Of a stretch of DNA of 64,000 nucleotides, positions 1 through 10,560 are shown piece by piece. The notes below the pieces were generated by a model. It worked only from the letters and a program-made list of their open reading frames with translations, made no database searches and was not told the DNA's origin. Origin of the DNA: Pelobates cultripes (taxonomy: Eukaryota > Chordata > Amphibia > Anura > Pelobatidae); the NCBI GenBank assembly GCA_933207985.1, contig OW240915.1:119761756-119825755 (forward strand), in the 5' to 3' direction. The position numbers were made by a program, and so were the translations under genes. How positions within the stretch are numbered: the stretch's first letter is position 1; each line of letters opens with the position of its first letter.

Positions 1-1116
1 ATCATCATGGACTACGCATATTATGCAGGAGAGCTAAAGCAACAATTACAGGATAAGAATATATACCAACTATTGCCAGGAGATCCCACAGAAAAAATCA
101 TGGCAACAATTGAAACCACCCTATTAATGGGACTCAAAGCTAGTTTTATAGATCTACAATTACACAACTACCTATTGAAATGACATCCTCACACCCCCAA
201 TTATATATAGCCTTCCGAAGATCCACAAAGATCCCATTAAGCCACCAGGAAGACCTATAGTATCGGCAATAGGTGAAATATTGGAGCCGATAGCCAAGTG
301 GCTTGATCATCTTTTTCAAGCACCAGTAGCAGAACTCCAAACCTGTATCAATGATAGCCATACCCTCATTACTAAATTGAAACAACTCGATCTCGGGATG
401 GATCCTATAGTTCTGATTATGATGGATGTAAGTAACCTTTATACAGTGATCGCTCATGAGGGAATAGAGGCAATGAGATCAGTTCTTACCTCCGCTACTA
501 CATATCATGGCCCTCCAATTGAATTTACGCTTGAATAGTTGGCTCTTACATTAAGGAGTAATTATTTCCAATTTGAAGAAGAAAATTGGTTCCTCCAAGT
601 TGGGGCACCTCCATGGCCCACATGTATGCCAATTCATATATGTACATCTATGAAACACAATTCATCTTATCTAAATTCAGACACCTTATTCTAGCAAATT
701 TTCATTATATTGTCGATTTGTTGAAATTTTGGAGAGGTAGTGTGACAGAAGCCGAGATGGTACAATATTTAAACCAACTGGAGACCCCCATTAGACTTAC
801 GTCGAATATAAGCACCACATCAGTCCAATATTTGGATTTGGAAATATCACTCAAAGATCAAAAAATTACTTACTGCCTATACACAAAAATAACCGATCGG
901 AATACTATTCTACACAACAACAGTGCACACCCAAGGGCGTTGAGAAAATCACTACCCAAAGCACAATACCTCAGAGTGATTCGAAACAATTCTGATGAAG
1001 CTATGATGGAACAACAGCCAAAAAAGACCAATTTATTGTCTTTCCCATGACCTACAATGATGTTTATCCAAAAATCTCTAAAGTCATTAAACAGAATTGG
1101 AAAATGCTAGCAAGTG
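1..1116 (+). pseudogene. Penelope-like element reverse transcriptase, partial (copy A)
   Basis: Decayed RT of a Penelope-like retroelement, entering from the left edge. Fragments in several frames carry PLE-type RT landmarks: a lysine-isoleucine-histidine-lysine segment followed by PPGRPIVS (about 225-270), a DVSNLYT block (about 420-450), a MAHMYAN segment (about 605-625) and the downstream block VQYLDLEISL (about 820-855). Stop codons and frame changes separate these parts. The reading frame leads straight into the chromovirus target site at 1117-1121. The same region, with more upstream sequence, is at 4237-5518. Confidence 0.85.
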
Positions 1117-1121
1117 ACGAC

Positions 1122-1752
1122 TGTAGCGTTACTAATCTTATCCAGGGGCCGGCCGCGGTCCTCTCTTCGAGCCACGCGCGTTCCTGCTGCTGCACGAGCC
1201 ACGCGCGGCTCATCCGACGGCTTCAATAGGAAGGCGGGCAGTGACCGCGAGAAGCGATCACATGTCCCGCCTGAATCTAAGAGCACGCTGCGAGTCTCGG
1301 GCGCGCTCTTAAAGAGACAGTGGAAGCCTAAATTGTCAAAAGGTTCCCATTGGCCCCTGTCATGCCACACTCCCCATACACTTACCTTTTGGGGGTGTGG
1401 ATATGACAGGAGCCAATCACATTAGTTTAGAAGCTATTTAAACTTACCTCTCCCTTTACTCCCTGCCCTATCGTGGTTTCTGTTTCAGTTCCCTTTAGCG
1501 CTTGTTGTGTTCAGTTGTGTTTCTTGGTATTGACTTTGGCTTTGTTTCTGACTACGTTTTCTCTTTATCCTTATCTGTTCTGTTTGCCGGCTTGCTGTTT
1601 ACTGTGTACCAGACCCCGGCTAGTCCTAGTTTGCGCTGTCTTTCTGTGCCCTTGACTTTGGATCGTTCCTGTCTCCTCTCATATACGTCGAGTCCGGCCA
1701 TTCTAAGGTCCGGTAGACGTATCTCTCCTCTGTGTTGTCTTCTGTTTAGCTG
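1122..1752 (+). repeat. Chromovirus 5' LTR, 3'-truncated (copy A)
   Basis: Starts with TGTAGCG right after the target duplication ACGAC (1117-1121). It matches the complete 3' LTR at 11945-12611 until the last ~32 bp, which are missing, and runs directly into gag. A TATTTAAA box lies near 1433. Hydrophobic short ORFs inside are ordinary LTR sequence, not genes. Confidence 0.88.
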
Positions 1753-2640
1753 GACCCCGCAGATTTGGCTCAGCAAATGGCTTCTCATGAGGCAAGGTTT
1801 GTAGAGCAGGATCACCGTATGGATCAGATAGCACAGGCTCTCCAGACGCTCTTGTCTAGAACTATTCCTGCAACCGCACCTAACCCTCCTACACCTCTTC
1901 TTCCCGAAGTATCCAATTCACCTAATGCTTCGCCCCATTTAACACCCCCTCCTAGGTATGGAGGGGAAGCTAAGACATGCAGAGGTTTTATTAATCAAAT
2001 AGAATTCCACCTTGAGATGTATCCACGTTCCTTTCCCACTGATAGGTCTAAAGTGGGGTTTTTGATTCATCAACTTACTGACAAAGCACTTGAGTGGGAA
2101 AATCCTATTTGGGAGGCCAATGGACCTATGGTGCATAATTTCAATAGCTTTCTTACGGCTTTTCGTAGAACTTTTGACACAACAAAAAGGTCAAAGAATG
2201 CCGCAAGAACATTAATGAGAATTAAACAGGGGTCTAGGTCTGTGGCTGATTATGCTATTCAGTTTCGTACCCTTGCTTCACAGGTAGATTGGACCAATAA
2301 TGGGTTAACTACTGCGTTCATGGAAGGTTTATCTGACACTATATTAGATGAGGTAGCGGCAAGGGAGCTTCCTATTCCATTAGAGGACCTTATTGACTAC
2401 CTCATTGATATAGATAATAGGATTCGTGACAGGCTCTATACTAAGAACAGGAATAGACGTTTGGTCACACCTACTAACCCCAGAGTTGATAAACCTGAGA
2501 GCCCATGCAATTAGGGGTTGCCAAACTCTCGGATACTGAAAAATTACTTAGAAGAAGGGACGGACTCTGCCTATACTGTGGTAAGCGAGACCATATGGTA
2601 AAAGAATGTCCTTTGCTTCCGGAAAACTCTTGCACCTAAG
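1753..2640 (+). pseudogene. Chromovirus gag (copy A)
   Basis: Gag of a Ty3/gypsy chromovirus. The open frame runs to a stop at 2512-2514 and includes the capsid-like stretch ending near LYTKNRNRR. A one-base frame change then leads to a zinc knuckle of the form CX2CX4HX4C (CLYCGKRDHMVKEC, about 2570-2611), the nucleocapsid RNA-binding motif. The natural ATG appears lost: the frame enters from the truncated LTR with CTG where a start would be expected, and the first in-frame ATG is near 1777. The paralogous copy is at 6150-7037. Confidence 0.85.
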
Positions 2641-2757
2641 ACCTTATAGGGGACTGGCCTTGGGTGTGATATCTAAGTCTCCTAAATTGCCTCCTAACCG
2701 TTTGCTTCTCCCTGTTTCCCTTCAGGAGAGAGTTGTATAGCTGAAAGCATACTAGCC

Positions 2758-3244
2758 TTGGTTGATTCCGGGGCTGCTGAGAACTTCATTGACTCTGGGT
2801 TTGTTACGAAAAATAACATTCCCATCAGAGAGAGGGAGATACCCTTGGCCATTGAGGCCATAGATGGTAGACCTTTAAGTACTCCAGTCGTTACCCATGA
2901 AACTGTACCACTATTCATGTACACAGGGGTTTTACACTTTGAGACCATTCGGTTTCAGGTTATCACATCTCCCTCTTCTCATATCGTGTTAGGGTACCCA
3001 TGGTTATGTTCTCACAATTCCATTTTCAACTGGGAATTGGGACAATTAAAATCATGGGGCAAAACCTGCCACGACTCTTGTATGATTAAAGTCACCCCTT
3101 TAAATACCATTAATGTTCCTACTACTCCTCTACTGTTATACCTCCTCAGTACTTGTTTCTCAAAACTGTATTCAATAAAAGGGAAGCTGATAAATTACCG
3201 CCTCACAAACCCTATGATTGTGCTATCGATTTATTGCCTGGCAC
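2758..3244 (+). pseudogene. Chromovirus protease and start of RT (copy A)
   Basis: Retropepsin-like aspartic protease: the active-site block VDSGAAENFID opens the frame and a hydrophobic HIVLGYPWL block follows about 75 residues later, as in gypsy proteases. Past about 3130 another frame encodes the N-terminal RT approach ([17 protein letters not shown]). The Tc1 element interrupts RT at the TA at 3245-3246. Confidence 0.82.
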
Positions 3245-3246
3245 TA

Positions 3247-4136
3247 CAGGGAGTGCAGAATTATTAGGCAAATGAGTATTTTGACCACATCATCCTCTTT
3301 ATGCATGTTGTCTTACTCCAAGCTGTATAGGCTCGAAAGCCTACTACCAATTAAGCATATTATGTGATGTGCATCTCTGTAATGAGAAGGGGTGTGGTCT
3401 AATGACATCATCACCCTATATCAGGTGTGCATAATTATTAGGCAACTTCCTTTCCTTTGGCAAAATGGGTCAAAAGAAGGACTTGACAGGCTCAGAAGAG
3501 TCAAAAATAGTGAGATATCTTGCAGAGGGATGCAGCACTCTTAAAATTGCAAAGCTTCTGAAGCGTGATCATCGAACAATCAAGCGTTTCATTCAAAATG
3601 GTCAACAGGGTCGCAAGAAGCGTGTGGAAAAACCAAGGCGCAAAATAACTGCCCATGAACTGAGAAAAGTCAAGCGTGCAGCTGCCACGATGCCACTTGC
3701 CACCAGTTTTGCCATATTTCAGAGCTGCAACATCACTGGAGTGCCCAAAAGCACAAGGTGTGCAATACTCAAGAGACATGGCCAAGGTAAGAAAGGCTGA
3801 AAGACGACCACCACTGAACAAGACACACAAGCTGAAACGTCAAGACTGGGCCAAGAAATATCTCAAGACTGATTTTTATAAGGTTTTATGGACTGATGAA
3901 ATGAGAGTGAGTCTTGATGGGCCAGATGGATGGGCCTGTGGCTGGATTGGTAAAGGGCAGAGAGCTCCAGTCCGACTCAGACGCCAGCAAGGTGGAGGTG
4001 GAGTACTGGTTTGGGCTAGTATCATCAAAGATGAGCTTGTGGGGTCTTTTCGGGTTGAGGATGGAGTCAAGCTCAACTCCCAGTCCTACTGCCAGTTCCT
4101 GGAAGACACCTTCTTCAAGCAGTGGTACAGGAAGAG
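3247..4136 (+). mobile_element. Tc1-type DD37E element, 3' cut by gap (copy A)
   Basis: Left terminal repeat beginning CAGGGAGTGCAG after a TA. The transposase frame starts at 3465. A one-base insertion near 3771 (compared with copy B) shifts the frame after about residue 102, so this copy is not coding-competent even before the gap. See 7644-9206 for the complete copy. Confidence 0.9.
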
Positions 4137-4236
4137 NNNNNNNNNNNNNNNNNNNNNNNNNNNNNNNNNNNNNNNNNNNNNNNNNNNNNNNNNNNNNNNN
4201 NNNNNNNNNNNNNNNNNNNNNNNNNNNNNNNNNNNN
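4137..4236. other. Assembly gap of exactly 100 N
   Basis: A run of exactly 100 N is the usual placeholder for a scaffold gap of unknown length. It cuts the copy-A Tc1 transposase and abuts Penelope sequence of copy B, so the two sides need not be adjacent in the real chromosome. Confidence 0.99.
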
Positions 4237-5513
4237 TTAAAACATACCTCTCTACTGTTGATTATTTAATACAAGACACAATCAGCAACCGTAAGATTAA
4301 ACGAAGAAACATCACCCAACAGCAAGCGAAATGTATTAAACACTTAGCAAGTAACCCTACAATAGTCATCCGCCGCGGATAAATGGGAGGAATCATCATC
4401 ATCATGGACTACGCATATTATGCAGGAGAGCTAAAGCAACAATTACAGGATAAGAATATATACCAACTATTGCCAGGAGATCCCACAGAAAAAATCATGG
4501 CAACAATTGAAACCACCCTATTAATGGGACTCAAAGCTAGTTTTATAGATCTACAATTACACAACTACCTATTGAAATGACATCCTCACACCCCCAATTA
4601 TATATAGCCTTCCGAAGATCCACAAAGATCCCATTAAGCCACCAGGAAGACCTATAGTATCGGCAATAGGTGAAATATTGGAGCCGATAGCCAAGTGGCT
4701 TGATCATCTTTTTCAAGCACCAGTAGCAGAACTCCAAACCTGTATCAATGATAGCCATACCCTCATTACTAAATTGAAACAACTCGATCTCGGGATGGAT
4801 CCTATAGTTCTGATTATGATGGATGTAAGTAACCTTTATACAGTGATCGCTCATGAGGGAATAGAGGCAATGAGATCAGTTCTTACCTCCGCTACTACAT
4901 ATCATGGCCCTCCAATTGAATTTACGCTTGAATAGTTGGCTCTTACATTAAGGAGTAATTATTTCCAATTTGAAGAAGAAAATTGGTTCCTCCAAGTTGG
5001 GGCACCTCCATGGCCCACATGTATGCCAATTCATATATGTACATCTATGAAACACAATTCATCTTATCTAAATTCAGACACCTTATTCTAGCAAATTTTC
5101 ATTATATTGTCGATTTGTTGAAATTTTGGAGAGGTAGTGTGACAGAAGCCGAGATGGTACAATATTTAAACCAACTGGAGACCCCCATTAGACTTACGTC
5201 GAATATAAGCACCACATCAGTCCAATATTTGGATTTGGAAATATCACTCAAAGATCAAAAAATTACTTACTGCCTATACACAAAAATAACCGATCGGAAT
5301 ACTATTCTACACAACAACAGTGCACACCCAAGGGCGTTGAGAAAATCACTACCCAAAGCACAATACCTCAGAGTGATTCGAAACAATTCTGATGAAGCTA
5401 TGATGGAACAACAGCCAAAAAAGACCAATTTATTGTCTTTCCCATGACCTACAATGATGTTTATCCAAAAATCTCTAAAGTCATTAAACAGAATTGGAAA
5501 ATGCTAGCAAGTG
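4237..5513 (+). pseudogene. Penelope-like element reverse transcriptase (copy B)
   Basis: N-terminal and RT portion of a Penelope-like retroelement. After the gap one reads a decayed N-terminal block followed by an IIIIMDYAYY segment (about 4389-4415) typical of the region before PLE RT. Then come RT motifs: KIHKDPIKPPGRPIVS (about 4614-4665, in a third frame), DVSNLYT (about 4820-4845), MAHMYAN (about 5005) and VQYLDLEISL (about 5218-5250). At least three frame changes or stops, near 4578, 4935 and 4985, inactivate it. The nuclease half lies beyond the inserted chromovirus at 12617-13199. PLEs prime RNA copying at nicked or telomeric ends; function here is inferred only from family membership. 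Confidence 0.87.
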
Positions 5514-5518
5514 ACGAC
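5514..5518. repeat. Target-site duplication ACGAC (left)
   Basis: ACGAC directly precedes the chromovirus LTR and recurs at 12612-12616 after the 3' LTR. Five bases is the expected size for Ty3/gypsy integrases. Confidence 0.93.
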
Positions 5519-6149
5519 TGTAGCGTTACTAATCTTATCCAGGGGCCGGCCGCGGTCCTCTCTTCGAGCCACGCGCGTTCCTGCTGCTGCACGAGCCACG
5601 CGCGGCTCATCCGACGGCTTCAATAGGAAGGCGGGCAGTGACCGCGAGAAGCGATCACATGTCCCGCCTGAATCTAAGAGCGCGCTGCGAGTCTCGGGCG
5701 CGCTCTTAAAGAGACAGTGGAAGCCTAAATTGTCAAAAGGTTCCCATTGGCCCCTGTCATGCCACACTCCCCATACACTTACCTTTTGGGGGTGTGGATA
5801 TGACAGGAGCCAATCACATTAGTTTAGAAGCTATTTAAACTTACCTCTCCCTTTACTCCCTGCCCTATCGTGGTTTCTGTTTCAGTTCCCTTTAGCGCTT
5901 GTTGTGTTCAGTTGTGTTTCTTGGTATTGACTTTGGCTTTGTTTCTGACTACGTTTTCTCTTTATCCTTATCTGTTCTGTTTGCCGGCTTGCTGTTTACT
6001 GTGTACCAGACCCCGGCTAGTCCTAGTTTGCGCTGTCTTTCTGTGCCCTTGACTTTGGATCGTTCCTGTCTCCTCTCATATACGTCGAGTCCGGCCATTC
6101 TAAGGTCCGGTAGACGTATCTCTCCTCTGTGTTGTCTTCTGTTTAGCTG
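5519..6149 (+). repeat. Chromovirus 5' LTR, 3'-truncated (copy B)
   Basis: Homologous to 11945-12579 and then stops at a shared TTTAGCTG; the final ~32 bp of the LTR are absent. LTR differences from the 3' LTR are visible in the GC-rich first 80 bp. TATTTAAA (about 5830) is the likely core promoter. Confidence 0.9.
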
Positions 6150-7037
6150 GACCCCGCAGATTTGGCTCAGCAAATGGCTTCTCATGAGGCAAGGTTTGTA
6201 GAGCAGGATCACCGTATGGATCAGATAGCACAGGCTCTCCAGACGCTCTTGTCTAGAACTATTCCTGCAACCGCACCTAACCCTCCTACACCTCTTCTTC
6301 CCGAAGTATCCAATTCACCTAATGCTTCGCCCCATTTAACACCCCCTCCTAGGTATGGAGGGGAAGCTAAGACATGCAGAGGTTTTATTAATCAAATAGA
6401 ATTCCACCTTGAGATGTATCCACATTCCTTTCCCACTGATAGGTCTAAAGTGGGGTTTTTTATGCATCAACTTACTGACAAAGCACTGGAGTGGGCAAAT
6501 CCTATTTGGGAGGCCAATGGACCTATGGTGCATAATTTCAATAGCTTTCTTACGGCTTTTCGTAGAACTTTTGACACAACAAAAAGGTCAAAGAATGCCG
6601 CAAGAGCATTAATGAGAATTAAACAGGGTTTTAGGTCTGTGGCTGATTATGCTATTCAGTTTCGTACCCTTGCTTCACAGGTAGATTGGACCAATAATGG
6701 GTTAACTACTGCGTTCATGGAAGGTTTATCTGACACTATATTAGATGAGGTAGCGGCAAGGGAGCTTCCTATTCCATTAGAGGACCTTATTGACTACCTC
6801 ATTGATATAGATAATAGGATTCGTGACAGGCTCTATACTAAGAACAGGAATAGACGTTTGGTCACACCTACTAACCCCAGAGTTGATAAACCTGAGAGCC
6901 CATGCAATTAGGGGTTGCCAAACTCTCGGATACTGAAAAATTACTTAGAAGAAGGGACGGACTCTGCCTATACTGTGGTAAGCGAGACCATATGGTAAAA
7001 GAATGTCCTTTGCTTCCGGAAAACTCTTGCACCTAAG
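6150..7037 (+). pseudogene. Chromovirus gag (copy B)
   Basis: Gag precursor, the structural protein that would package element RNA in cytoplasmic particles. The open frame ends at 6909-6911; a frame change then gives the zinc knuckle CX2CX4HX4C (CLYCGKRDHMVKEC, about 6967-7008). The N-terminal part is helical with a proline-rich spacer (about residues 35-65), then a conserved capsid block FHLEMYP...FLTAFRRTFD. The LTR/leader deletion has turned the expected start into CTG. A few amino-acid differences separate it from copy A. Confidence 0.86.
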
Positions 7038-7154
7038 ACCTTATAGGGGACTGGCCTTGGGTGTGATATCTAAGTCTCCTAAATTGCCTCCTAACCGTTT
7101 GCTTCTCCCTGTTTCCCTTCAGGAGAGAGTTGTATAGCTGAAAGCATACTAGCC

Positions 7155-7641
7155 TTGGTTGATTCCGGGGCTGCTGAGAACTTCATTGACTCTGGGTTTG
7201 TTACGAAAAATAACATTCCCATCAGAGAGAGGGAGATACCCTTGGCCATTGAGGCCATAGATGGTAGACCTTTAAGTACTCCAGTCGTTACCCATGAAAC
7301 TGTACCACTATTCATGTACACAGGGGTTTTACACTTTGAGACCATTCGGTTTCAGGTTATCACATCTCCCTCTTCTCATATCGTGTTAGGGTACCCATGG
7401 TTATGTTCTCACAATTCCATTTTCAACTGGGAATTGGGACAATTAAAATCATGGGGCAAAACCTGCCACGACTCTTGTATGATTAAAGTCACCCCTTTAA
7501 ATACCATTAATGTTCCTACTACTCCTCTACTGTTATACCTCCTCAGTACTTGTTTCTCAAAACTGTATTCAATAAAAGGGAAGCTGATAAATTACCGCCT
7601 CACAAACCCTATGATTGTGCTATCGATTTATTGCCTGGCAC
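7155..7641 (+). pseudogene. Chromovirus protease and start of RT (copy B)
   Basis: Aspartic protease with the DSGA active-site tetrad (VDSGAAENFID) and the flap and hydrophobic segment HIVLGYPWL. It would cleave Gag and Pol in particles. After about 7520 a different frame gives the pre-RT segment [17 protein letters not shown], which the Tc1 insertion cuts at 7642. RT resumes at 9209. Confidence 0.84.
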
Positions 7642-7643
7642 TA

Positions 7644-7843
7644 CAGGGAGTGCAGAATTATTAGGCAAATGAGTATTTTGACCACATCATCCTCTTTATG
7701 CATGTTGTCTTACTCCAAGCTGTATAGGCTCGAAAGCCTACTACCAATTAAGCATATTATGTGATGTGCATCTCTGTAATGAGAAGGGGTGTGGTCTAAT
7801 GACATCATCACCCTATATCAGGTGTGCATAATTATTAGGCAAC
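7644..7843 (+). repeat. Tc1 left IR/DR end
   Basis: Outer repeat 7644-7668 and inner repeat 7822-7843 share the core ATTATTAGGCAA about 178 bp apart. They mirror 8997-9016 and 9182-9206 at the right end. Confidence 0.9.
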
Positions 7844-7861
7844 TTCCTTTCCTTTGGCAAA

Positions 7862-8878
7862 ATGGGTCAAAAGAAGGACTTGACAGGCTCAGAAAAGTCA
7901 AAAATAGTGAGATATCTTGCAGAGGGATGCAGCACTCTTAAAATTGCAAAGCTTCTGAAGCGTGATCATCGAACAATCAAGCGTTTCATTCAAAATAGTC
8001 AACAGGGTCGCAAGAAGCGTGTGGAAAAACCAAGGCGCAAAATAACTGCCCATGAACTGAGAAAAGTCAAGCGTGCAGCTGCCACGATGCCACTTGCCAC
8101 CAGTTTGGCCATATTTCAGAGCTGCAACATCACTGGAGTGCCCAAAAGCACAAGGTGTGCAATACTCAGAGACATGGCCAAGGTAAGAAAGGCTGAAAGA
8201 CGACCACCACTGAACAAGACACACAAGCTGAAACGTCAAGACTGGGCCAAGAAATATCTCAAGACTGATTTTTCTAAGGTTTTATGGACTGATGAAATGA
8301 GAGTGAGTCTTGATGGGCCAGATGGATGGGCCCGTGGCTGGATTGGTAAAGGGCAGAGAGCTCCAGTCCGACTCAGACGCCAGCAAGGTGGAGGTGGAGT
8401 ACTGGTTTGGGCTGGTATCATCAAAGATGAGCTTGTGGGGCCTTTTCGGGTTGAGGATGGAGTCAAGCTCAACTCCCAGTCCTACTGCCAGTTCCTGGAA
8501 GACACCTTCTTCAAGCAGTGGTACAGGAAGAAGTCTGCATCCTTCAAGAAAAACATGATTTTCATGCAGGACAATGCTCCATCACACGCGTCCAAGTACT
8601 CCACAGCGTGGCTGGCAAGAAAGGGTATAAAAGAAGAAAATCTAATGACATGGCCTCCTTGTTCACCTGATCTGAACCCCATTGAGAACCTGTGGTCCAT
8701 CATCAAATGTGAGATTTACAAGGAGGGAAAACAGTACACCTCTCTGAACAGTGTCTGGGAGGCTGTGGTTGCTGCTGCACGCAATGTTGATGGTGAACAG
8801 ATCAAAACACTGACAGAATCCATGGATGGCAGGCTTTTGAGTGTCCTTGCAAAGAAAGGTGGCTATATTGGTCACTGA
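7862..8878 (+). CDS. Tc1-type transposase, intact DD37E
   Basis: 338-aa DDE transposase that cuts and pastes the surrounding element into TA sites. An N-terminal helix-turn-helix (about 10-45, with LKIAKLLKRDHRTIKRF) is followed by a basic nuclear-localisation stretch RKKRVEKPRRK (50-60) and a second DNA-binding part to about 120. The catalytic core has D144 (LWTDEMRV), a glycine-rich box GGGGVLVW (176-183), D237 (MQDNAPSH) and E275 (NPIENLW), with 37 residues between D237 and E275. The length is typical of the superfamily (about 340 aa). It starts at the first ATG, 19 bases after the inner repeat, and ends before the right inner repeat. No stop or frameshift is present, unlike every neighbouring element, so it is a late arrival and potentially functional. 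Confidence 0.93.
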   Translation: MGQKKDLTGSEKSKIVRYLAEGCSTLKIAKLLKRDHRTIKRFIQNSQQGRKKRVEKPRRKITAHELRKVKRAAATMPLATSLAIFQSCNITGVPKSTRCAILRDMAKVRKAERRPPLNKTHKLKRQDWAKKYLKTDFSKVLWTDEMRVSLDGPDGWARGWIGKGQRAPVRLRRQQGGGGVLVWAGIIKDELVGPFRVEDGVKLNSQSYCQFLEDTFFKQWYRKKSASFKKNMIFMQDNAPSHASKYSTAWLARKGIKEENLMTWPPCSPDLNPIENLWSIIKCEIYKEGKQYTSLNSVWEAVVAAARNVDGEQIKTLTESMDGRLLSVLAKKGGYIGH

Positions 8879-8996
8879 TTTGTTTTTGTTTTGTTTTTGA
8901 ATGTCAGAAATGTATATTTGTGAATGTTGAGATGTTATATTGGTTTCACTGGTAATAATAAATAATTGAAATGGGTATATATTTGTTTTTTGTTAA

Positions 8997-9206
8997 GTTG
9001 CCTAATAATTATGCACAGTAATAGTCACCTGCACACACAGATATCCCCCTAACATAGCTATAACTAAAAACAAACTAAAAACTACTTCCAAAAATATTCA
9101 GCTTTGATATTAATGAGTTTTTTGGGTTCATTGAGAACATGGTTGTTGTTCAATAATAAAATTAATCCTCAAAAATACAACTTGCCTAATAATTCTGCAC
9201 TCCCTG
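8997..9206 (-). repeat. Tc1 right IR/DR end
   Basis: Inner repeat 8997-9016 and outer repeat 9182-9206 are the reverse complement of the left-end motifs, about 185 bp apart. Confidence 0.9.
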
Positions 9207-9208
9207 TA

Positions 9209-10560
9209 TACCTCCAAAGGGCAGGGTGTACCCTTTATCTATTCAAGAAAACCATATCATGAAGGAGTATGTTAAAGAATCGCTAGAAAAGGGGTTCATT
9301 AGGAGATCCTCTTCTCCGGCTGGAGCAGGGTTTTTCTTCGTATCTAAGAAAGAGGGTGATTTAAAACCGTGCATCGATTATAGAGGTCTAAACAAAATCA
9401 CTATCAAAAATGCATACCCTATACCTTTAATTACAGAATTATTTGACAGGCTGAAACATGTTACTGTGTTCACCAAATTGGACCTTAGAGGTGCATACAA
9501 TTTAATACGTATAAAGGAAGGTCACGAATGGAAGACTGCATTCAACACTAGATCCAGTCATTACAAGTATACTGTTATGCCATTTGGTCTTTGCAATGCC
9601 CCAGCAGTATTTCAGGAATTTATTAATGACGTCCTAAGAGACTTTATTCACACATTTGTAATTGTATACTTGGACGACATACTGATATAGTCTACAGATT
9701 TACACACCCATCACAGACATGTCACAACGGTCCTGAAGACCCTCATTGCTAATGGTCTTTATTGTAAACTAGAAAAAATTTTATTTGACCAATCCGAAGT
9801 CCAGTTCTTGGGGTATTTGATTTCCGCCAAAGGGTTTCGTATGGATCCCCAGAAGCTTTCTGCTGTCATAGAGTGGCCCCTACCACAGGGTTTGAAAGCA
9901 ATTCAGCGTTTTCTTGGTTTCTCTAACTATTATAGACGCTTTATTAAGGGTTTTTCTTCTATTGTAGCGCCCATCACCCGTATGACAAAAAAGGGTGGTA
10001 ATACTCGTGTCTGGTCTCCTGAGACACTTCAGGCTTTCGACTTTCTTAAAACTACATTTGCCTCTGCACGTATTTTACAGCACCCTATTCCCTCACTGCC
10101 TTATATTCTTGAAGTTGATGCTTCTGATATCGGGGTAGGTGCTGTTTTGTCCCAAAGAGAATCACCTGAAAAGCCATTGCATCCTTGTGGCTTCTTTTCT
10201 AGACAAATGTCCAAAGCTGAAAGGAATTATGATGTGGGTAATCGTGAACTCCTTGCTATTATCTTAGCTCTTAAAGAATGGAGACACTTGTTAGAAGGAA
10301 CTAAGGATCCTATCCTCATTTTTACGGATCACAAGAATCTATCCTACCTTGGTGAAGCTAAAAGATAATCTTCTAGGCAGGCTAAGTGGTCACTATTTTT
10401 GTCCCGTTTCAATTATATTATAACCTATAGGCCAGGTGATCGCAACATTAAAGCAGACGCTCTGTCCAGACAGTTCGAAACTACTGACAAACAGGAGGTT
10501 GATGTTACTCCTGTCATTCCCCCAGACAGGATAATAGCTACTACTATGTTGTCTATTTCT
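9209..10560 (+). pseudogene. Chromovirus RT and RNase H
   Basis: Polymerase of the chromovirus, resuming after the Tc1 insertion. RT motifs in order: [11 protein letters not shown] (about 9361), [10 protein letters not shown] (about 9475), [13 protein letters not shown] (about 9577) and the catalytic VYLDDILI (about 9664-9687), followed at once by an in-frame TAG (9688-9690). After it the thumb and connection (LGYLISAKGFRMDP; FLGFSNYYRRFIKGFS) and RNase H (EVDASDIGVGAVLSQ about 10111; FSRQMSKAERNY; LIFTDHKNL about 10315) follow. A second stop at 10366-10368 precedes the tether region [15 protein letters not shown]. Apart from these stops the domain is well preserved. Confidence 0.9.

Larger units (their letters stand above)
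1..4136. repeat. Near-identical duplicate of 4398-8532 (copy A)
   Basis: These bases match 4398-8532 at a constant offset of 4397 until a one-base insertion near 3771 shifts it to 4396. The copies share the Penelope RT segment, the chromovirus LTR, gag and protease, and the left half of a Tc1 element. They differ by scattered substitutions, for example around 1286, 2029, 2060, 2093, 3498, 3599 and 3706. The duplicate ends exactly at a run of N. Either two haplotypes were placed in series or there is a real, very recent segmental duplication; the sequence alone cannot decide. Confidence 0.95.
7644..9206 (+). mobile_element. Tc1/mariner element, DD37E (TRT-like), complete
   Basis: 1563-bp DNA transposon with inverted ends: left begins CAGGGAGTGCAG, right ends CTGCACTCCCTG. 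It is flanked by TA at 7642-7643 and 9207-9208. Each end also has an inner copy of the TTATTAGGCAA motif (left 7822-7843, right 8997-9016). This is the IR/DR arrangement in which transposase binds two direct repeats per end. The single transposase gene inside is uninterrupted. Catalytic spacing DD37E matches the Tc1-related group described as TRT; that name is from memory. Confidence 0.93.

Noticed and set aside
1473..1655. Hydrophobic, Cys/Leu-rich ORF that looks like a secreted or membrane peptide; repeated at 5870-6052 and 12294-12476
   Set aside because: It lies inside the chromovirus LTR in all copies; its conservation is explained by LTR homology, and the T-rich LTR naturally yields Phe/Leu/Ser codons.
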